Shown here: piece after piece, positions 32,515 to 41,682 of the stretch
How the letters are laid out: each line of letters begins with the position of its first letter
Position numbering within the stretch: position 1 is the stretch's first letter
Origin: Nannocystis pusilla
GTDB taxonomy: Bacteria > Myxococcota_A > Polyangia > Nannocystales > Nannocystaceae
Reading direction: 5' to 3'
NCBI RefSeq assembly: GCF_020073745.1
Contig: NZ_JAIRAU010000050.1
Coordinates: 1-46,089 of the forward strand
DNA: 46,089 nucleotides
Notes under the pieces: model-generated
The model's input: the letters and a program-made list of their open reading frames with translations, nothing else
Told to the model about the DNA's origin: nothing
The model's database searches: none
Program-made: the position numbers and the translations under genes

Positions 32515-32869
32515 GCGAACGGGCAGTGTAGCGCACGCTGCGGCGCCGTCGGGGGCGCGAGGCTCGCGCGAGCGCGTGGACGGGCGTCCCGGCCTCACTT
32601 CGGCGCGGCGCGGCGGAGGTTCGGAAATTGCCGGGGAGGTGGAAGCAGGCCGAGTTGCCGGCGAGAACCGGGCCGACTCGCGTCGGCCCGGATCCGTCGC
32701 GCGAACGGCCGAGGCGGCTCGAGAGGTTGCCGACAGGCAGTGCAGACGGGGGCGGGCGGCGAGGCGGACGGGGTTCTCCCGCCGAGGTGCCGGTCCAGCG
32801 CGGTCCGAGCTCGCGGCGCGGGCGGTGCGGAGGGAGCGGGCCGATAGCGAGGCGGGCATGAACGAAGGG
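32515..32869. other. Intergenic upstream of sigma gene
   Basis: No gene seen. It contains a perfect 9-bp inverted repeat at 32668-32691 (CCGGGCCGA, loop CTCGCG, TCGGCCCGG), which could be a terminator for the gene at 32964 or an operator for the sigma gene. Confidence 0.5.
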
Positions 32870-32963
32870 ACATGTTCTTCGAGGCATGCTGCGAAGCCGT
32901 GTCGCGGACATGTGCGATACGACATGTCTGCGGGAGCATGCTCCGCGGGACATGTCGCAGCGC
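32868..32963. repeat. 14-bp palindromic array A14 (6-7 units)
   Basis: Units at 32870, 32884, a shortened copy near 32897, then 32908, 32922, 32936 and 32950. The array ends exactly before the stop codon of the minus-strand COG2865-type gene, as A8 does at its gene. Confidence 0.85.
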
Positions 32964-33761
32964 TCAGTTGCCGGAGACGTTGCCCATCGAGGCGTTGATG
33001 TACGACGGGAGGACCACGCGGACTTCGGTCTGCGAGGTGTGGAACTGGACCGGGAGGGCGGTGGCGCCGGCGATGCTGCGGCGGATGGCCGGGATCCCGC
33101 GGCCGATCTGCTCGAGCAGGCCGAGGTGGCGCGCGGTGGCGGCGAGCAGGGGGTTGCGTGGGAACGAGGCGCCGCCGTGCTGGGCGAGCTCGTCGAGCGA
33201 GATCGGGAGCGCGAGGCCGCCGGGGCTCCAGATCTCGAGGCGGTCGTTGAAGATCCGCAGGGAGACGCGGCCGCTCAGGCGGTAGTCGCGGTGGACGAGG
33301 GCGTTGACCAGCGCCTCGCGCACGGCCTCCTCGGGGTACTCGGGGGCGAGGTCGGCCGGGACGAGGAGGTTGGGCGCGGCGCGGGTGTTGCCGCGCACGA
33401 ACTCGAGGCCGAGGCGGACGAGGTCGGCGAGGTTGCCCTCGGCGTCGAGCCGCGCGGCCACGGGATCGGCCAGCGCAGCGCCGCGGACCCGCACGATCGA
33501 GACACCCCACTCGGGCCGGGCGAGCTGCGGAGCTGTCCCAAAGGCCATGAGGCCGACGACGGTGGGGGTGGGCTGGCCGCCGGTGGTGCCGATCAGACCG
33601 AGGCGCGCGGCGGCGCGCTCGTAGACCCCGGGCTCGGGGCCGAGGCCGGGGACGCGGCGGCGGACGTAGGCTTCGAGCGCGGCGAGGTCGAGGTCGTCGA
33701 CGCTGGCGCCGGCGACAGGGCTGCGCTCGAAGCCGAGCGGCGTGGGGGCCACGAGGCTCAT
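32964..33761 (-). CDS. COG2865-type ATPase-fold regulator lacking AlbA domain
   Basis: 265 residues. It matches the central and C-terminal parts of Schlafen/AlbA-type putative transcriptional regulators: GVYERAAARLGLI, PTVVGLMAFGTAPQ (67-79), and a GHKL-like HATPase_c_4 with YPEEAVREALVNALVHRDY (N153), VSLRIFNDRLEIWSPGGL and a C-terminal helical/winged part (LGLLEQIGRGIPAIRRSI). The usual N-terminal AlbA_2 domain is absent; the protein begins with a short unrelated leader. It may be a truncated but maintained variant. Role unknown. Confidence 0.8.
   Translation of the reverse strand: MSLVAPTPLGFERSPVAGASVDDLDLAALEAYVRRRVPGLGPEPGVYERAAARLGLIGTTGGQPTPTVVGLMAFGTAPQLARPEWGVSIVRVRGAALADPVAARLDAEGNLADLVRLGLEFVRGNTRAAPNLLVPADLAPEYPEEAVREALVNALVHRDYRLSGRVSLRIFNDRLEIWSPGGLALPISLDELAQHGGASFPRNPLLAATARHLGLLEQIGRGIPAIRRSIAGATALPVQFHTSQTEVRVVLPSYINASMGNVSGN
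33531..33558. repeat. In-gene 14-bp repeat, two units
   Basis: AGCTGTCCCAAAGG then CCATGAGGCCGACG. It encodes AFGTA on the minus strand, within a conserved family motif. Confidence 0.4.
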
Positions 33762-33797
33762 GCCGGGAGTGTAACCGGCCTCGCGCCCGACCGGGGC

Positions 33798-35042
33798 TCA
33801 GCGCGCGGCGCGGTTGTAGGCGGCGAGGCCGGCGCGCAGGATCTCGAGGCAACGCGCGAGCTTGTCGCGGCCGAGGACGTAGGCGATCCGCACCTGGTTC
33901 TTGCCGAGCCCGGGGGTGGCGTAGAAGCCCTCGGCGGGGGCCATCATGACGGTCTCACCGCCGAGGTCGAAGTCGCGGAGCATGAAGATGCAAAAGTCCT
34001 CGGCGTCGGCGACGGGCAGATCGGTGATGAGGTAGAACGCGCCGGTCGGCGTGGGGCAAGAGACGCCCGGGATCGCGTTGAGGCCGGCGACGATGAGGTC
34101 GCGGCGCGCGCGGTACTCGTCGACCATGGCCCGCATCTCGTCCTGCGGGGTGTTCAGGGCGGCCAGCGCGGCGTACTGATCGACCGTCGGCGGAGACAGC
34201 CGCGCCTGGGCGAACCGCAGGCAGGCGGAGTAGAGGGCGGCGTTGCGCGTGACGAGGCAGCCGACCCGCGCGCCGCAGGCGGAGTAGCGCTTCGAGACGG
34301 AGTCGATCATGACGGCGTGATCGGCGAGGCCGGGCACGGCGAGCACCGACGGGGCGCGCGGCAGCGGAGCGCCGGGGGCGACCGGTTCGTCGGGGTAGAC
34401 GAACTCGCGGTAGACCTCGTCGACGACGAAGAAGATGCCGGCGGCGACGCAGACCTCGCCGAGCGCGGCGAGGTCGGCGGCGCTGAGCACCATGCCGGTC
34501 GGGTTGCCGGGCGAGGGGATGATGAAGGCGCGCGTCTTCGGGGTGATGGCCGCTCGCACGCGCTCGGCCGGGACGGCGAAGCTGTCGCGCGCGTGGGTCG
34601 AGACGGGGACGACCTCGACGCCGAGGATGTGCGAGAAGCCGCGGTAGTTGGTGTAGTAGGGCTCGGCGACGAGGATCTGATCGCCGGCGTCGCACACGGC
34701 GGCGATGGCGAACAGCAGGGCCTCGCTGCCGCCGACGGTCACGAGGATCTGCGACGGGGTGATCGGGCCGCCGCCGCGCGCGGCGTCGAGGCCGTTGTAG
34801 TGCTCGGCCAGAGCTGTCCGATAGGCCAGGTAGCCCTCGGACGGGCTGTAGGCCACGACGCGCTCGTCGTAGGCGTGGTAGGCGGCGCGCATCGGCTGCA
34901 CGGTGGCGAGGTCGGGCTGACCGATGTTGAGGTGGTGCACGGTCACCCCGCGCGCCCGCGCCTGATCGGCGTACGGCGTGAGGCGGCGGATCGGGGACGC
35001 GGGGGCGTCGAGCCCGCGGCGGGACAGGCTGGGTGCGGTCAT
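33798..35042 (-). CDS. Class I/II PLP-dependent aminotransferase
   Basis: 414 residues, normal length. Motifs: HHLNIGQPDLAT, VTVGGSEALLFAI, PSPGNPTGMVL (Asn180), VVDEVYREFVY (Asp208, Tyr211), the PLP lysine in DSVSKRYSACGARVG (Lys251), and ATPGLGKNQVRIAYV with the substrate-carboxylate Arg. Probably an aspartate- or alanine-type aminotransferase. The MTAPSLSRRGLDAPASPIRR start fits the family's N-terminal SPIRxL motif. It is co-directional with flanking genes, 36 bp upstream of the COG2865-type gene. Confidence 0.92.
   Translation of the reverse strand: MTAPSLSRRGLDAPASPIRRLTPYADQARARGVTVHHLNIGQPDLATVQPMRAAYHAYDERVVAYSPSEGYLAYRTALAEHYNGLDAARGGGPITPSQILVTVGGSEALLFAIAAVCDAGDQILVAEPYYTNYRGFSHILGVEVVPVSTHARDSFAVPAERVRAAITPKTRAFIIPSPGNPTGMVLSAADLAALGEVCVAAGIFFVVDEVYREFVYPDEPVAPGAPLPRAPSVLAVPGLADHAVMIDSVSKRYSACGARVGCLVTRNAALYSACLRFAQARLSPPTVDQYAALAALNTPQDEMRAMVDEYRARRDLIVAGLNAIPGVSCPTPTGAFYLITDLPVADAEDFCIFMLRDFDLGGETVMMAPAEGFYATPGLGKNQVRIAYVLGRDKLARCLEILRAGLAAYNRAAR
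34812..34839. repeat. In-gene 14-bp repeat, two units
   Basis: AGCTGTCCGATAGG then CCAGGTAGCCCTCG, encoding AYRTA in the aminotransferase on the minus strand. Very close to the copies at 30412 and 33531. Confidence 0.45.
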
Positions 35043-35105
35043 GGGCCCGCGCAGTGTGGGACGGTTTGCCCCGCTTGAGAAGGCCGCTGCGACCGGCGCC
35101 GGGAT

Positions 35106-35125
35106 TGCGCCGCAAGGACGGCGCA
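35106..35125 (-). terminator. Hairpin after the terpene synthase gene
   Basis: TGCGCCG and CGGCGCA pair perfectly around CAAGGA, 53 bp beyond the stop of the minus-strand terpene synthase gene. No T-tract. Confidence 0.4.
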
Positions 35126-35177
35126 GCCGCGGCCGGGGCGGGCGCGGCTCACGACGCCGGGCGGGGCCGTGAACGCG

Positions 35178-36350
35178 TCAACGCACGGCGCTGCCGTCAC
35201 CCGGACGGGGGTTGTAACGGCCGGTGGTGCGCGCCCAGTCGTCGTGGCCGGAGATGAAGGCGATCAGGACCTCGACGTAGCGGCGGAGCTGGTGGTCGGT
35301 GTCCTCGTCGAAGCTCGGCAGGTCGGTGACGAGGCGCGAGAACTCGCGCATCTCGATGTTGTGCAGCTGGACGGTGCGATCGAGGGCGTCGGCGAAGCTG
35401 AGGCCGTCCTCGTGCATGAGCACCAGCACGGTGTTGTTGACCTCGCCCTTCGCCATCTCCTTCTCGACGGTGTAGATGTCGTTGGCGAGGCCGACGATGG
35501 TGCTGGCGCTGCGCTCGAGCGCCCGTACGGACTCGTGCTCGAGCACGTCGGGTGGGAGGAAGATGTGCTCGGTGAGCTCGCTGAGGAGGAAGCCGGTGTG
35601 CAGACCGACGGTGATCTGGCGGATCTTGCTGTGGCTGGCGAACGCGGGCACGACCCCGGCGGCGCGGTACCTGGCCTCGTCGACGAAGGCGTCGAACAGG
35701 CGCTCGACGCAGGCGGAGAAACGCGGGATCCAGTTGGGCACCCGCAGATCGAGCATGCGCTCGCGCAGGTCGCTGAACCCCTGCGAGAACGGGTCGATGA
35801 GCTGCGGGTGCGCGCCGTCGCGGAACACGCCGAGCAGGCTGCGGAGGTAGGCGGCGACGAGCGCGGCGCCGTGGATCTGCTCGAGGCGGTCGTCGAGGCA
35901 GCAGAACAGGGTGGTCCAGTCGACCGCGACCTGCAGGGCGATCATGTCGGCGGTGGCCGGGAAGATGCGCGCGAGCAGGTGACCGACCTGGCTGTCGCGC
36001 AGCGCCTCGATGTGCGCCGGGTTGCGGGCGAGGCCCATCGCCTGCGCCCACTTGACTGTCATCTCGTGAATCTCGTCGGCCGCGGGGTGGACCGACGGGA
36101 GATACGGGCACTCGAGTGTGGGGAGCTGCATGGGGCGCCGCCGCGGTTCCGACGATGACGCGAGAGGGTCGGCATCGACAGCGGGCGCCTCCGCCGCCGG
36201 GTCGTCCTGCTGGCTGGGGACAGCCACCAAGGCGGGCCCCCGCGGCTCCGTGCGGTTCGTCGCCGACGTCGTCGCGACCGTGAGACGGGCGCTGACCGGG
36301 CTATTTCCGAACCGTTTGGTCATGGGGCTCTTGCGGTCAGCGTCTGCCAT
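35178..36350 (-). CDS. Class I terpene synthase
   Basis: 390 residues from ATG 36350. After a ~70-residue Pro/Ala-rich, probably disordered leader comes the catalytic core: first metal motif FCCLDDRLEQ (Asp153, Asp154, Glu157; a DDxxE form), the NSE-type motif NDIYTVEKE (Asn290, Thr294, Glu298), and C-terminal GRYNP (Arg378, Tyr379). These are the marks of bacterial sesquiterpene/monoterpene cyclases binding three Mg2+ ions. The product cannot be predicted. An ATG at 36437 is in frame, but its codons (AGG, TCA, TTA, CAA) are unlike the rest, so I place the start at 36350. No P450 or methyltransferase is adjacent. Confidence 0.9.
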   Translation of the reverse strand: MADADRKSPMTKRFGNSPVSARLTVATTSATNRTEPRGPALVAVPSQQDDPAAEAPAVDADPLASSSEPRRRPMQLPTLECPYLPSVHPAADEIHEMTVKWAQAMGLARNPAHIEALRDSQVGHLLARIFPATADMIALQVAVDWTTLFCCLDDRLEQIHGAALVAAYLRSLLGVFRDGAHPQLIDPFSQGFSDLRERMLDLRVPNWIPRFSACVERLFDAFVDEARYRAAGVVPAFASHSKIRQITVGLHTGFLLSELTEHIFLPPDVLEHESVRALERSASTIVGLANDIYTVEKEMAKGEVNNTVLVLMHEDGLSFADALDRTVQLHNIEMREFSRLVTDLPSFDEDTDHQLRRYVEVLIAFISGHDDWARTTGRYNPRPGDGSAVR

Positions 36351-36643
36351 GCGGCGTCGGATCACTCGCCTCCGTAAAGTGGCGCACCCTTGCGCCTGCC
36401 GCCGCGGCTTGGTTGGCAACCCGACTGACCTCAACATCTCAAGTTATAGCGGACCAACGTCCAGGCCGCACTTTGGTGGCAAATCGGGTGGTGAAGTGTG
36501 GCATCGGCCGAGGCGCTGTGACGGCGAGCATGCGTGGCCGCCTCTCCAGGCATATGCGGAGCGCGGACCACGGGGGCAATGCAGGCGGCGCTGCGACAGC
36601 AAATCGCATTCCTGCGGCGATCGGCCGCGATTCTCGGCGATTC
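36351..36643. other. Intergenic upstream of the terpene synthase
   Basis: No gene seen. GC content is visibly lower than elsewhere near 36420-36500. On the minus strand a TATAAC box (36448-36443) could be a -10 element for the terpene synthase; no clear -35. Confidence 0.4.
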
Positions 36644-36682
36644 GCGCAGAGGGCGCAGCGGGGGCTCCGTGGACCCTCTGCG
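36644..36682 (-). terminator. Terminator hairpin for the ATP-grasp gene
   Basis: GCGCAGAGGG (36644-36653) and CCCTCTGCGC (36673-36682) pair perfectly with a 19-nt loop, about 40 bp past the stop codon. A single 14-bp pair lies between them and the gene. Confidence 0.5.
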
Positions 36683-36686
36683 CCCG

Positions 36687-36714
36687 CAGCTGTCCTCAGG
36701 GCCAGCTCGTGTGA
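36687..36714. repeat. 14-bp repeat pair downstream of ATP-grasp gene
   Basis: AGCTGTCCTCAGGG then CCAGCTCGTGTGAC; CTGTCC and GGCCAG pair with one mismatch around TCAG, 7 bp from the minus-strand stop codon. Confidence 0.55.
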
Positions 36715-36720
36715 CGCCGA

Positions 36721-37938
36721 TCAGCCGGCGAACATCTGCAGGTTTTCACCGATGTCGTCGCTGATGTCCACGAGCGTGCGCAGCTCGGGGTGGCGCAACA
36801 TCAGGAAGCCGTCGCTCACGAGGGTGTTGCGCCAGTTCCTCCGCGAGGCGCCGATCGGGAGCAGGTTGTCCCAGACGATGTGCTCGCCGTGGAGGCGGCG
36901 GATCCGGTCGAGGCCGACGATGCGCTGGATCTGGCCCTGGCCGTGGGCGCGCTTGTAGATCGTACTGACGTTGTATTTGCGCTGGATGTCGACGTCGAAG
37001 CGCCCCCAGGCGACGGCCCGACCCCATTCGCGGAACACGTCGAAGTCGCAGGCGTAGTTCATCTGATCGACCTGGTGGGCGCCTGGCGGGCGCGCGCCGA
37101 TCTCTCCGAACACCACCTCGCCGTCGGCCTTGAGGTACCACTCCATGTGGGTGAAGCCGGAACGGAAGCCGAGCGCGCGGATGACGTCGTGGCCGAGCTT
37201 GACCCCGCCCGCGAGCGCGGGCTGGTCGACGTGACGCAGGGCGATCACCTGTGGGCTGACCCACTCGTTGCTGCGCGCGACGAGCGGACGCGGGCGGTAC
37301 CAGGCGACGTTGAAGTAGGCGACCTCGCCCTCGACGCACACGGTGTCGAAGGTGAACTCGGAGCCGTCGACGAACTCCTCGACGCTGACCTCGGGGACAT
37401 GTCCGAGGCGCGGCAGCACGGCCCGCAGCTCGTCCTCCGACTCGACGCGGTAGGTGTCGGCCGAGCCGGCGCCGGCGATCGGCTTGATGATGATCGGGAA
37501 GCCGATCTGCTCGGCGGCGTCCCAGCACTGGGCGCTGGTGGTGCAGCGGACGTGCTTCGGGGTGCGCAGGCCGGCGGCGTCGAGGACCTGCTTCATGCGC
37601 TCCTTGTCGCGGAAGGGCAGGGTCTGGGCGACGCCGAGGCCGTCGACGCCGAGGCCCTCGCGCAGGCGCGCGGCCAGGAGCATGCCGGGCTCCCACAGGC
37701 ACTCGACCTTGTCGATCCGGCGCGCCTCGGGCCACTGGCGCACGGCCTCGACGACCGCGGCCTCGTCCCACAGCGAGCGGACCTGCAAGTAGCCGGCGAG
37801 GCGCTGGCGCACCGCGGCCGGCAAGGCGCCGGGGTGCTGATCGCCGACGCCGAAGACGTGAGCGCCCACGTCGGCGAGGCCGCGCGTGAAGCTGGGCATC
37901 TCGCCGGGATAGCCGGGGGACAGGAGCAGGATGTTCAT
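36721..37938 (-). CDS. ATP-grasp enzyme
   Basis: 405 residues. An N-terminal Rossmann-like lobe (MNILLLSPGYPGEMPSFTRG) precedes the ATP-grasp: FRDKERMKQVLDAAGLRTPK, FPIIIKPIAGAGSADTYRV with the ATP Lys, VEEFVDGSEFTFDTV and GEVVFGEIGARPPGAHQVD with metal-binding Glu. A C-terminal domain of about 90 residues follows. Enzymes of this kind ligate carboxylates to amines or thiols, as in L-amino acid ligases and carboxylate-amine ligases. The substrate is unknown. The gene lies 51 bp downstream of the sigma-54 regulator on the same strand. Confidence 0.85.
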   Translation of the reverse strand: MNILLLSPGYPGEMPSFTRGLADVGAHVFGVGDQHPGALPAAVRQRLAGYLQVRSLWDEAAVVEAVRQWPEARRIDKVECLWEPGMLLAARLREGLGVDGLGVAQTLPFRDKERMKQVLDAAGLRTPKHVRCTTSAQCWDAAEQIGFPIIIKPIAGAGSADTYRVESEDELRAVLPRLGHVPEVSVEEFVDGSEFTFDTVCVEGEVAYFNVAWYRPRPLVARSNEWVSPQVIALRHVDQPALAGGVKLGHDVIRALGFRSGFTHMEWYLKADGEVVFGEIGARPPGAHQVDQMNYACDFDVFREWGRAVAWGRFDVDIQRKYNVSTIYKRAHGQGQIQRIVGLDRIRRLHGEHIVWDNLLPIGASRRNWRNTLVSDGFLMLRHPELRTLVDISDDIGENLQMFAG

Positions 37939-37989
37939 GCGGAGTTCCCGCCAGCGGTGGTATCAGGGCGCCCGGATCGGCGCAATGAT

Positions 37990-39426
<1,437 letters not shown>

Positions 39427-39555
39427 GGCTAGGGTTTTACCCTTCCTGGGGGCGACTGCGGACAAATCGGCACGAGCGCGCGCCACGGACGGTTTCGGGC
39501 GGGTCCGCGCGGCGGCCCTCGCGCCTCGGCGGTTGCGTGGTACCTCTTGGGCGGC

Positions 39556-40488
39556 ATGGAGGCGAGCTTCCCGACGACCACTTTGTCCGTGGGTGGACTA
39601 CAGTTCACCGCGCTGGAGGGATCCCGCTCGTCGGCGCGGGACCGCCGGCGACCGCTGGTGCTGTGCCTGCACGGCTTCCCCGACCACCACCGGACCTGGC
39701 GGCTGCAGATCCCGGCGCTCGAGGAGGCGGGGTTCCGCGTCGTGGCGCCGCTGCTCCGCGGCTACGAGCCGTCGTCGCAGCCGATCGACGACGACTACCA
39801 CACGATCCGGATGGTCGAGGACGTGCTCGGCTTCATCGAATACCTCGGCTGCCTGCGCGTGCACCTGGTCGGGCACGACTGGGGGGCGGTGATCGGCTAC
39901 CAGGTCGCGGCGCGGGCGCCGGAGCGGCTGTCGTCGCTGACGGCGATGGCGGTGCCGCACCCGCGGCGGCTGGCGTCGTTGGGGGCGCTGCGGCTGCTCC
40001 CGCGGCAGCTCCGCAACTCGTGGTACATGCTGTTCTTCCAGCTGCGGCTGGTGTCCGACGTGGCGCTGCGCCGCCACGACTTCGCGCTCATCGACAAGTT
40101 GTGGCGCGACTGGTCGCCCGGGTTCACGCCGCCGGCCGAGGAGATGCGGCTGTTGAAGCGGACGTTCCGCCAGCCCGGGGTGGCCGCGGCGGCGCTCGGG
40201 TACTACCGCGACATGTTCGACCCGCTGAGCCGCGCGGCCGCGGCCTCGCGGGCGCTGATGCGGGCGCCGATCTCGGTGCCGACGCTGGCGCTGACGGGGG
40301 AGCGCGACGGCTGCCTCGACACGCGGCTGTTCGATCTGATGCGCGCCGAGGACTTCGCCCACGGCCTGTCGGTCCAGCGGATCGCCGAGGCGGGGCACTT
40401 CCTCCACCAGGAGCAGCCCGACGAGGTGAACCGGCGCCTGATCGAATTCCTGCGCCGCCACGAGCCGGGCGACATCGGCTGCGAGTGA
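39556..40488 (+). CDS. Epoxide hydrolase-like alpha/beta hydrolase
   Basis: 310 residues from ATG 39556; a TTG three codons earlier is possible. Motifs: LCLHGFPDHHRTWRLQ with HGFP oxyanion, LVGHDWGAVIGYQVA with Asp108 as nucleophile, a hydrophobic cap region (FFQLRLVSDVALRR), acid in LTGERDGCLD and catalytic His in AGHFLHQEQPDEV. The HDWG elbow is that of epoxide hydrolases and haloalkane dehalogenases. It precedes a Rieske oxygenase gene on the same strand, so the two may act in oxidative lipid or sterol-like metabolism; that link is inference. Confidence 0.85.
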   Translation: MEASFPTTTLSVGGLQFTALEGSRSSARDRRRPLVLCLHGFPDHHRTWRLQIPALEEAGFRVVAPLLRGYEPSSQPIDDDYHTIRMVEDVLGFIEYLGCLRVHLVGHDWGAVIGYQVAARAPERLSSLTAMAVPHPRRLASLGALRLLPRQLRNSWYMLFFQLRLVSDVALRRHDFALIDKLWRDWSPGFTPPAEEMRLLKRTFRQPGVAAAALGYYRDMFDPLSRAAAASRALMRAPISVPTLALTGERDGCLDTRLFDLMRAEDFAHGLSVQRIAEAGHFLHQEQPDEVNRRLIEFLRRHEPGDIGCE

Positions 40489-40510
40489 GTCGCGGCGTGC
40501 GCATCGCCGG

Positions 40511-40559
40511 CCGCGGATCCGCGGGCCGGATCGCGGGTCGCTGACGAACGGCGTTCGTG
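40511..40559 (+). other. Palindromes between hydrolase and Rieske genes
   Basis: A perfect 14-bp palindrome (CCGCGGATCCGCGG) at 40511-40524 and a 6-bp stem ACGAAC/GTTCGT around GGC near 40545-40559. They could attenuate read-through or act as an operator. No T-tract is seen. Confidence 0.3.
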
Positions 40560-40654
40560 CGCGACGTGGGCGCGGGCACGCGGCCGACGCGGAGCAGGTC
40601 ACAATTTCGGGGTGCGCCTGCTGCCCACGTTTGCCCCGCAAAGGGGGCCCCGAG

Positions 40655-41620
40655 ATGAGCAGTCGCTTTCCGTTCACCGCCAACCCGATCGGTTGGTTCA
40701 TGGTCGCGTACTCCGACGAATTGAAGCCGGCCGGCGTGATGCCGCTGCACTACTTCGAGCGCGAGCTGGTGCTGTTCCGCGGGCAGGACGGGGTCGCGCG
40801 CGTGCTCGATGCCCATTGCCCCCACCTCGGCGCTCACCTCGGGCACGGCGGCTGCGTCGTCGACAACAACATCACCTGCCCGTTCCACGGCTGGCGCTTC
40901 GACGGGTCGGGCTCGTGCGTCGGGATCCCGTACGCGAAGAAGATCCCGCCGGCGGCGATGCTGCGCCGCTGGCCGGTGTGCGAGCGCAACGGGATGATCT
41001 TCGTCCACCACGCGCCCGACGAGTCGTTCGCGCCGACGTGGGACGTCCCGGTGCTGGCCGAGCACGCGTCGTCGGCGTGGACCGGGACCACGCGCCGCCG
41101 CTGGCGGGTCCGCACCAACGTGCACGAGATCATCGAGAACGCGTTCGACGTGGCTCACTTCTGCTTCGTCCACGGGGCGGTGCGCCTGCCGGAGTCGCGG
41201 GTGACGATGAACGGCCCGTCGTTCCAGGTGTGCTCGCGGACGGCCTTCGAGACGCCCGCCGGGGTGATCGAGGGCGACCTCGACATCGACACGTTCGGCT
41301 TCGGCATGTTCGTCGCGCGCTACCGCGGGGTGATGGAGTCGCTCATCATCGCCACGCTGACCCCCATCGACGGCGAGTTCGTCGACCTGCGCTTCACGTT
41401 CTCGATCAAGCGCCTGCCCGACGAGGCGGCGACGGCGTTCGTCGCCCAGCAGTTCATCGAGGACGCCTGCCGCCAGGTCGAGCAGGACATCGCGGTGTGG
41501 GAGCACAAGAAGTTCCTGACCCGCCCGCTGCTGTGCGAGGGCGACGGGCCGATCGGGCTGTTCCGCAAGTGGGCGCGCCAGTTCTACCCGGTGCCGACCC
41601 TGCGGGCGCGGGCGATGTGA
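40655..41620 (+). CDS. Rieske 2Fe-2S oxygenase
   Basis: 321 residues from ATG 40655, with an AAAGGGGG site upstream. Rieske cluster: CPHLGAHLGHGG (Cys55, His57) and CPFHGWRFDG (Cys75, His78). The mononuclear iron site is ENAFDVAHFCFVHG (Asp-x2-His-x4-His). Length and motifs fit single-component oxygenases of the KshA/Neverland type acting on steroids or similar lipids, though that identification is inference. Reductase and ferredoxin are not adjacent. Its 3' end meets the thioesterase-like gene across a 14-bp array. Confidence 0.9.
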   Translation: MSSRFPFTANPIGWFMVAYSDELKPAGVMPLHYFERELVLFRGQDGVARVLDAHCPHLGAHLGHGGCVVDNNITCPFHGWRFDGSGSCVGIPYAKKIPPAAMLRRWPVCERNGMIFVHHAPDESFAPTWDVPVLAEHASSAWTGTTRRRWRVRTNVHEIIENAFDVAHFCFVHGAVRLPESRVTMNGPSFQVCSRTAFETPAGVIEGDLDIDTFGFGMFVARYRGVMESLIIATLTPIDGEFVDLRFTFSIKRLPDEAATAFVAQQFIEDACRQVEQDIAVWEHKKFLTRPLLCEGDGPIGLFRKWARQFYPVPTLRARAM

Positions 41621-41626
41621 GGCGCA

Positions 41627-41682
41627 AGATGTTCCACGGGACATGTCGTGAAAGATATGTGTCCCATGGAACAGGTCACAGG
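41627..41682. repeat. 14-bp palindromic array A16 (4 units)
   Basis: AGATGTTCCACGGG, ACATGTCGTGAAAG, ATATGTGTCCCATG, GAACAGGTCACAGG. A 14-bp inverted repeat with one mismatch (41630-41643 with 41660-41673) spans it. The last unit carries the stop codon of the minus-strand gene. Confidence 0.85.

Noticed and set aside
29695..32847. 1050-aa plus-strand ORF opposite the metalloprotease and sigma genes
   Set aside because: Low-complexity Glu/Gly/Ala sequence antisense to genes with clear catalytic and helix-turn-helix motifs.
36351..36437. 29-residue N-terminal extension of the terpene synthase
   Set aside because: Codons there (AGG, TCA, TTA, CAA, TTG) are rare in neighbouring genes, so it is treated as leader sequence.
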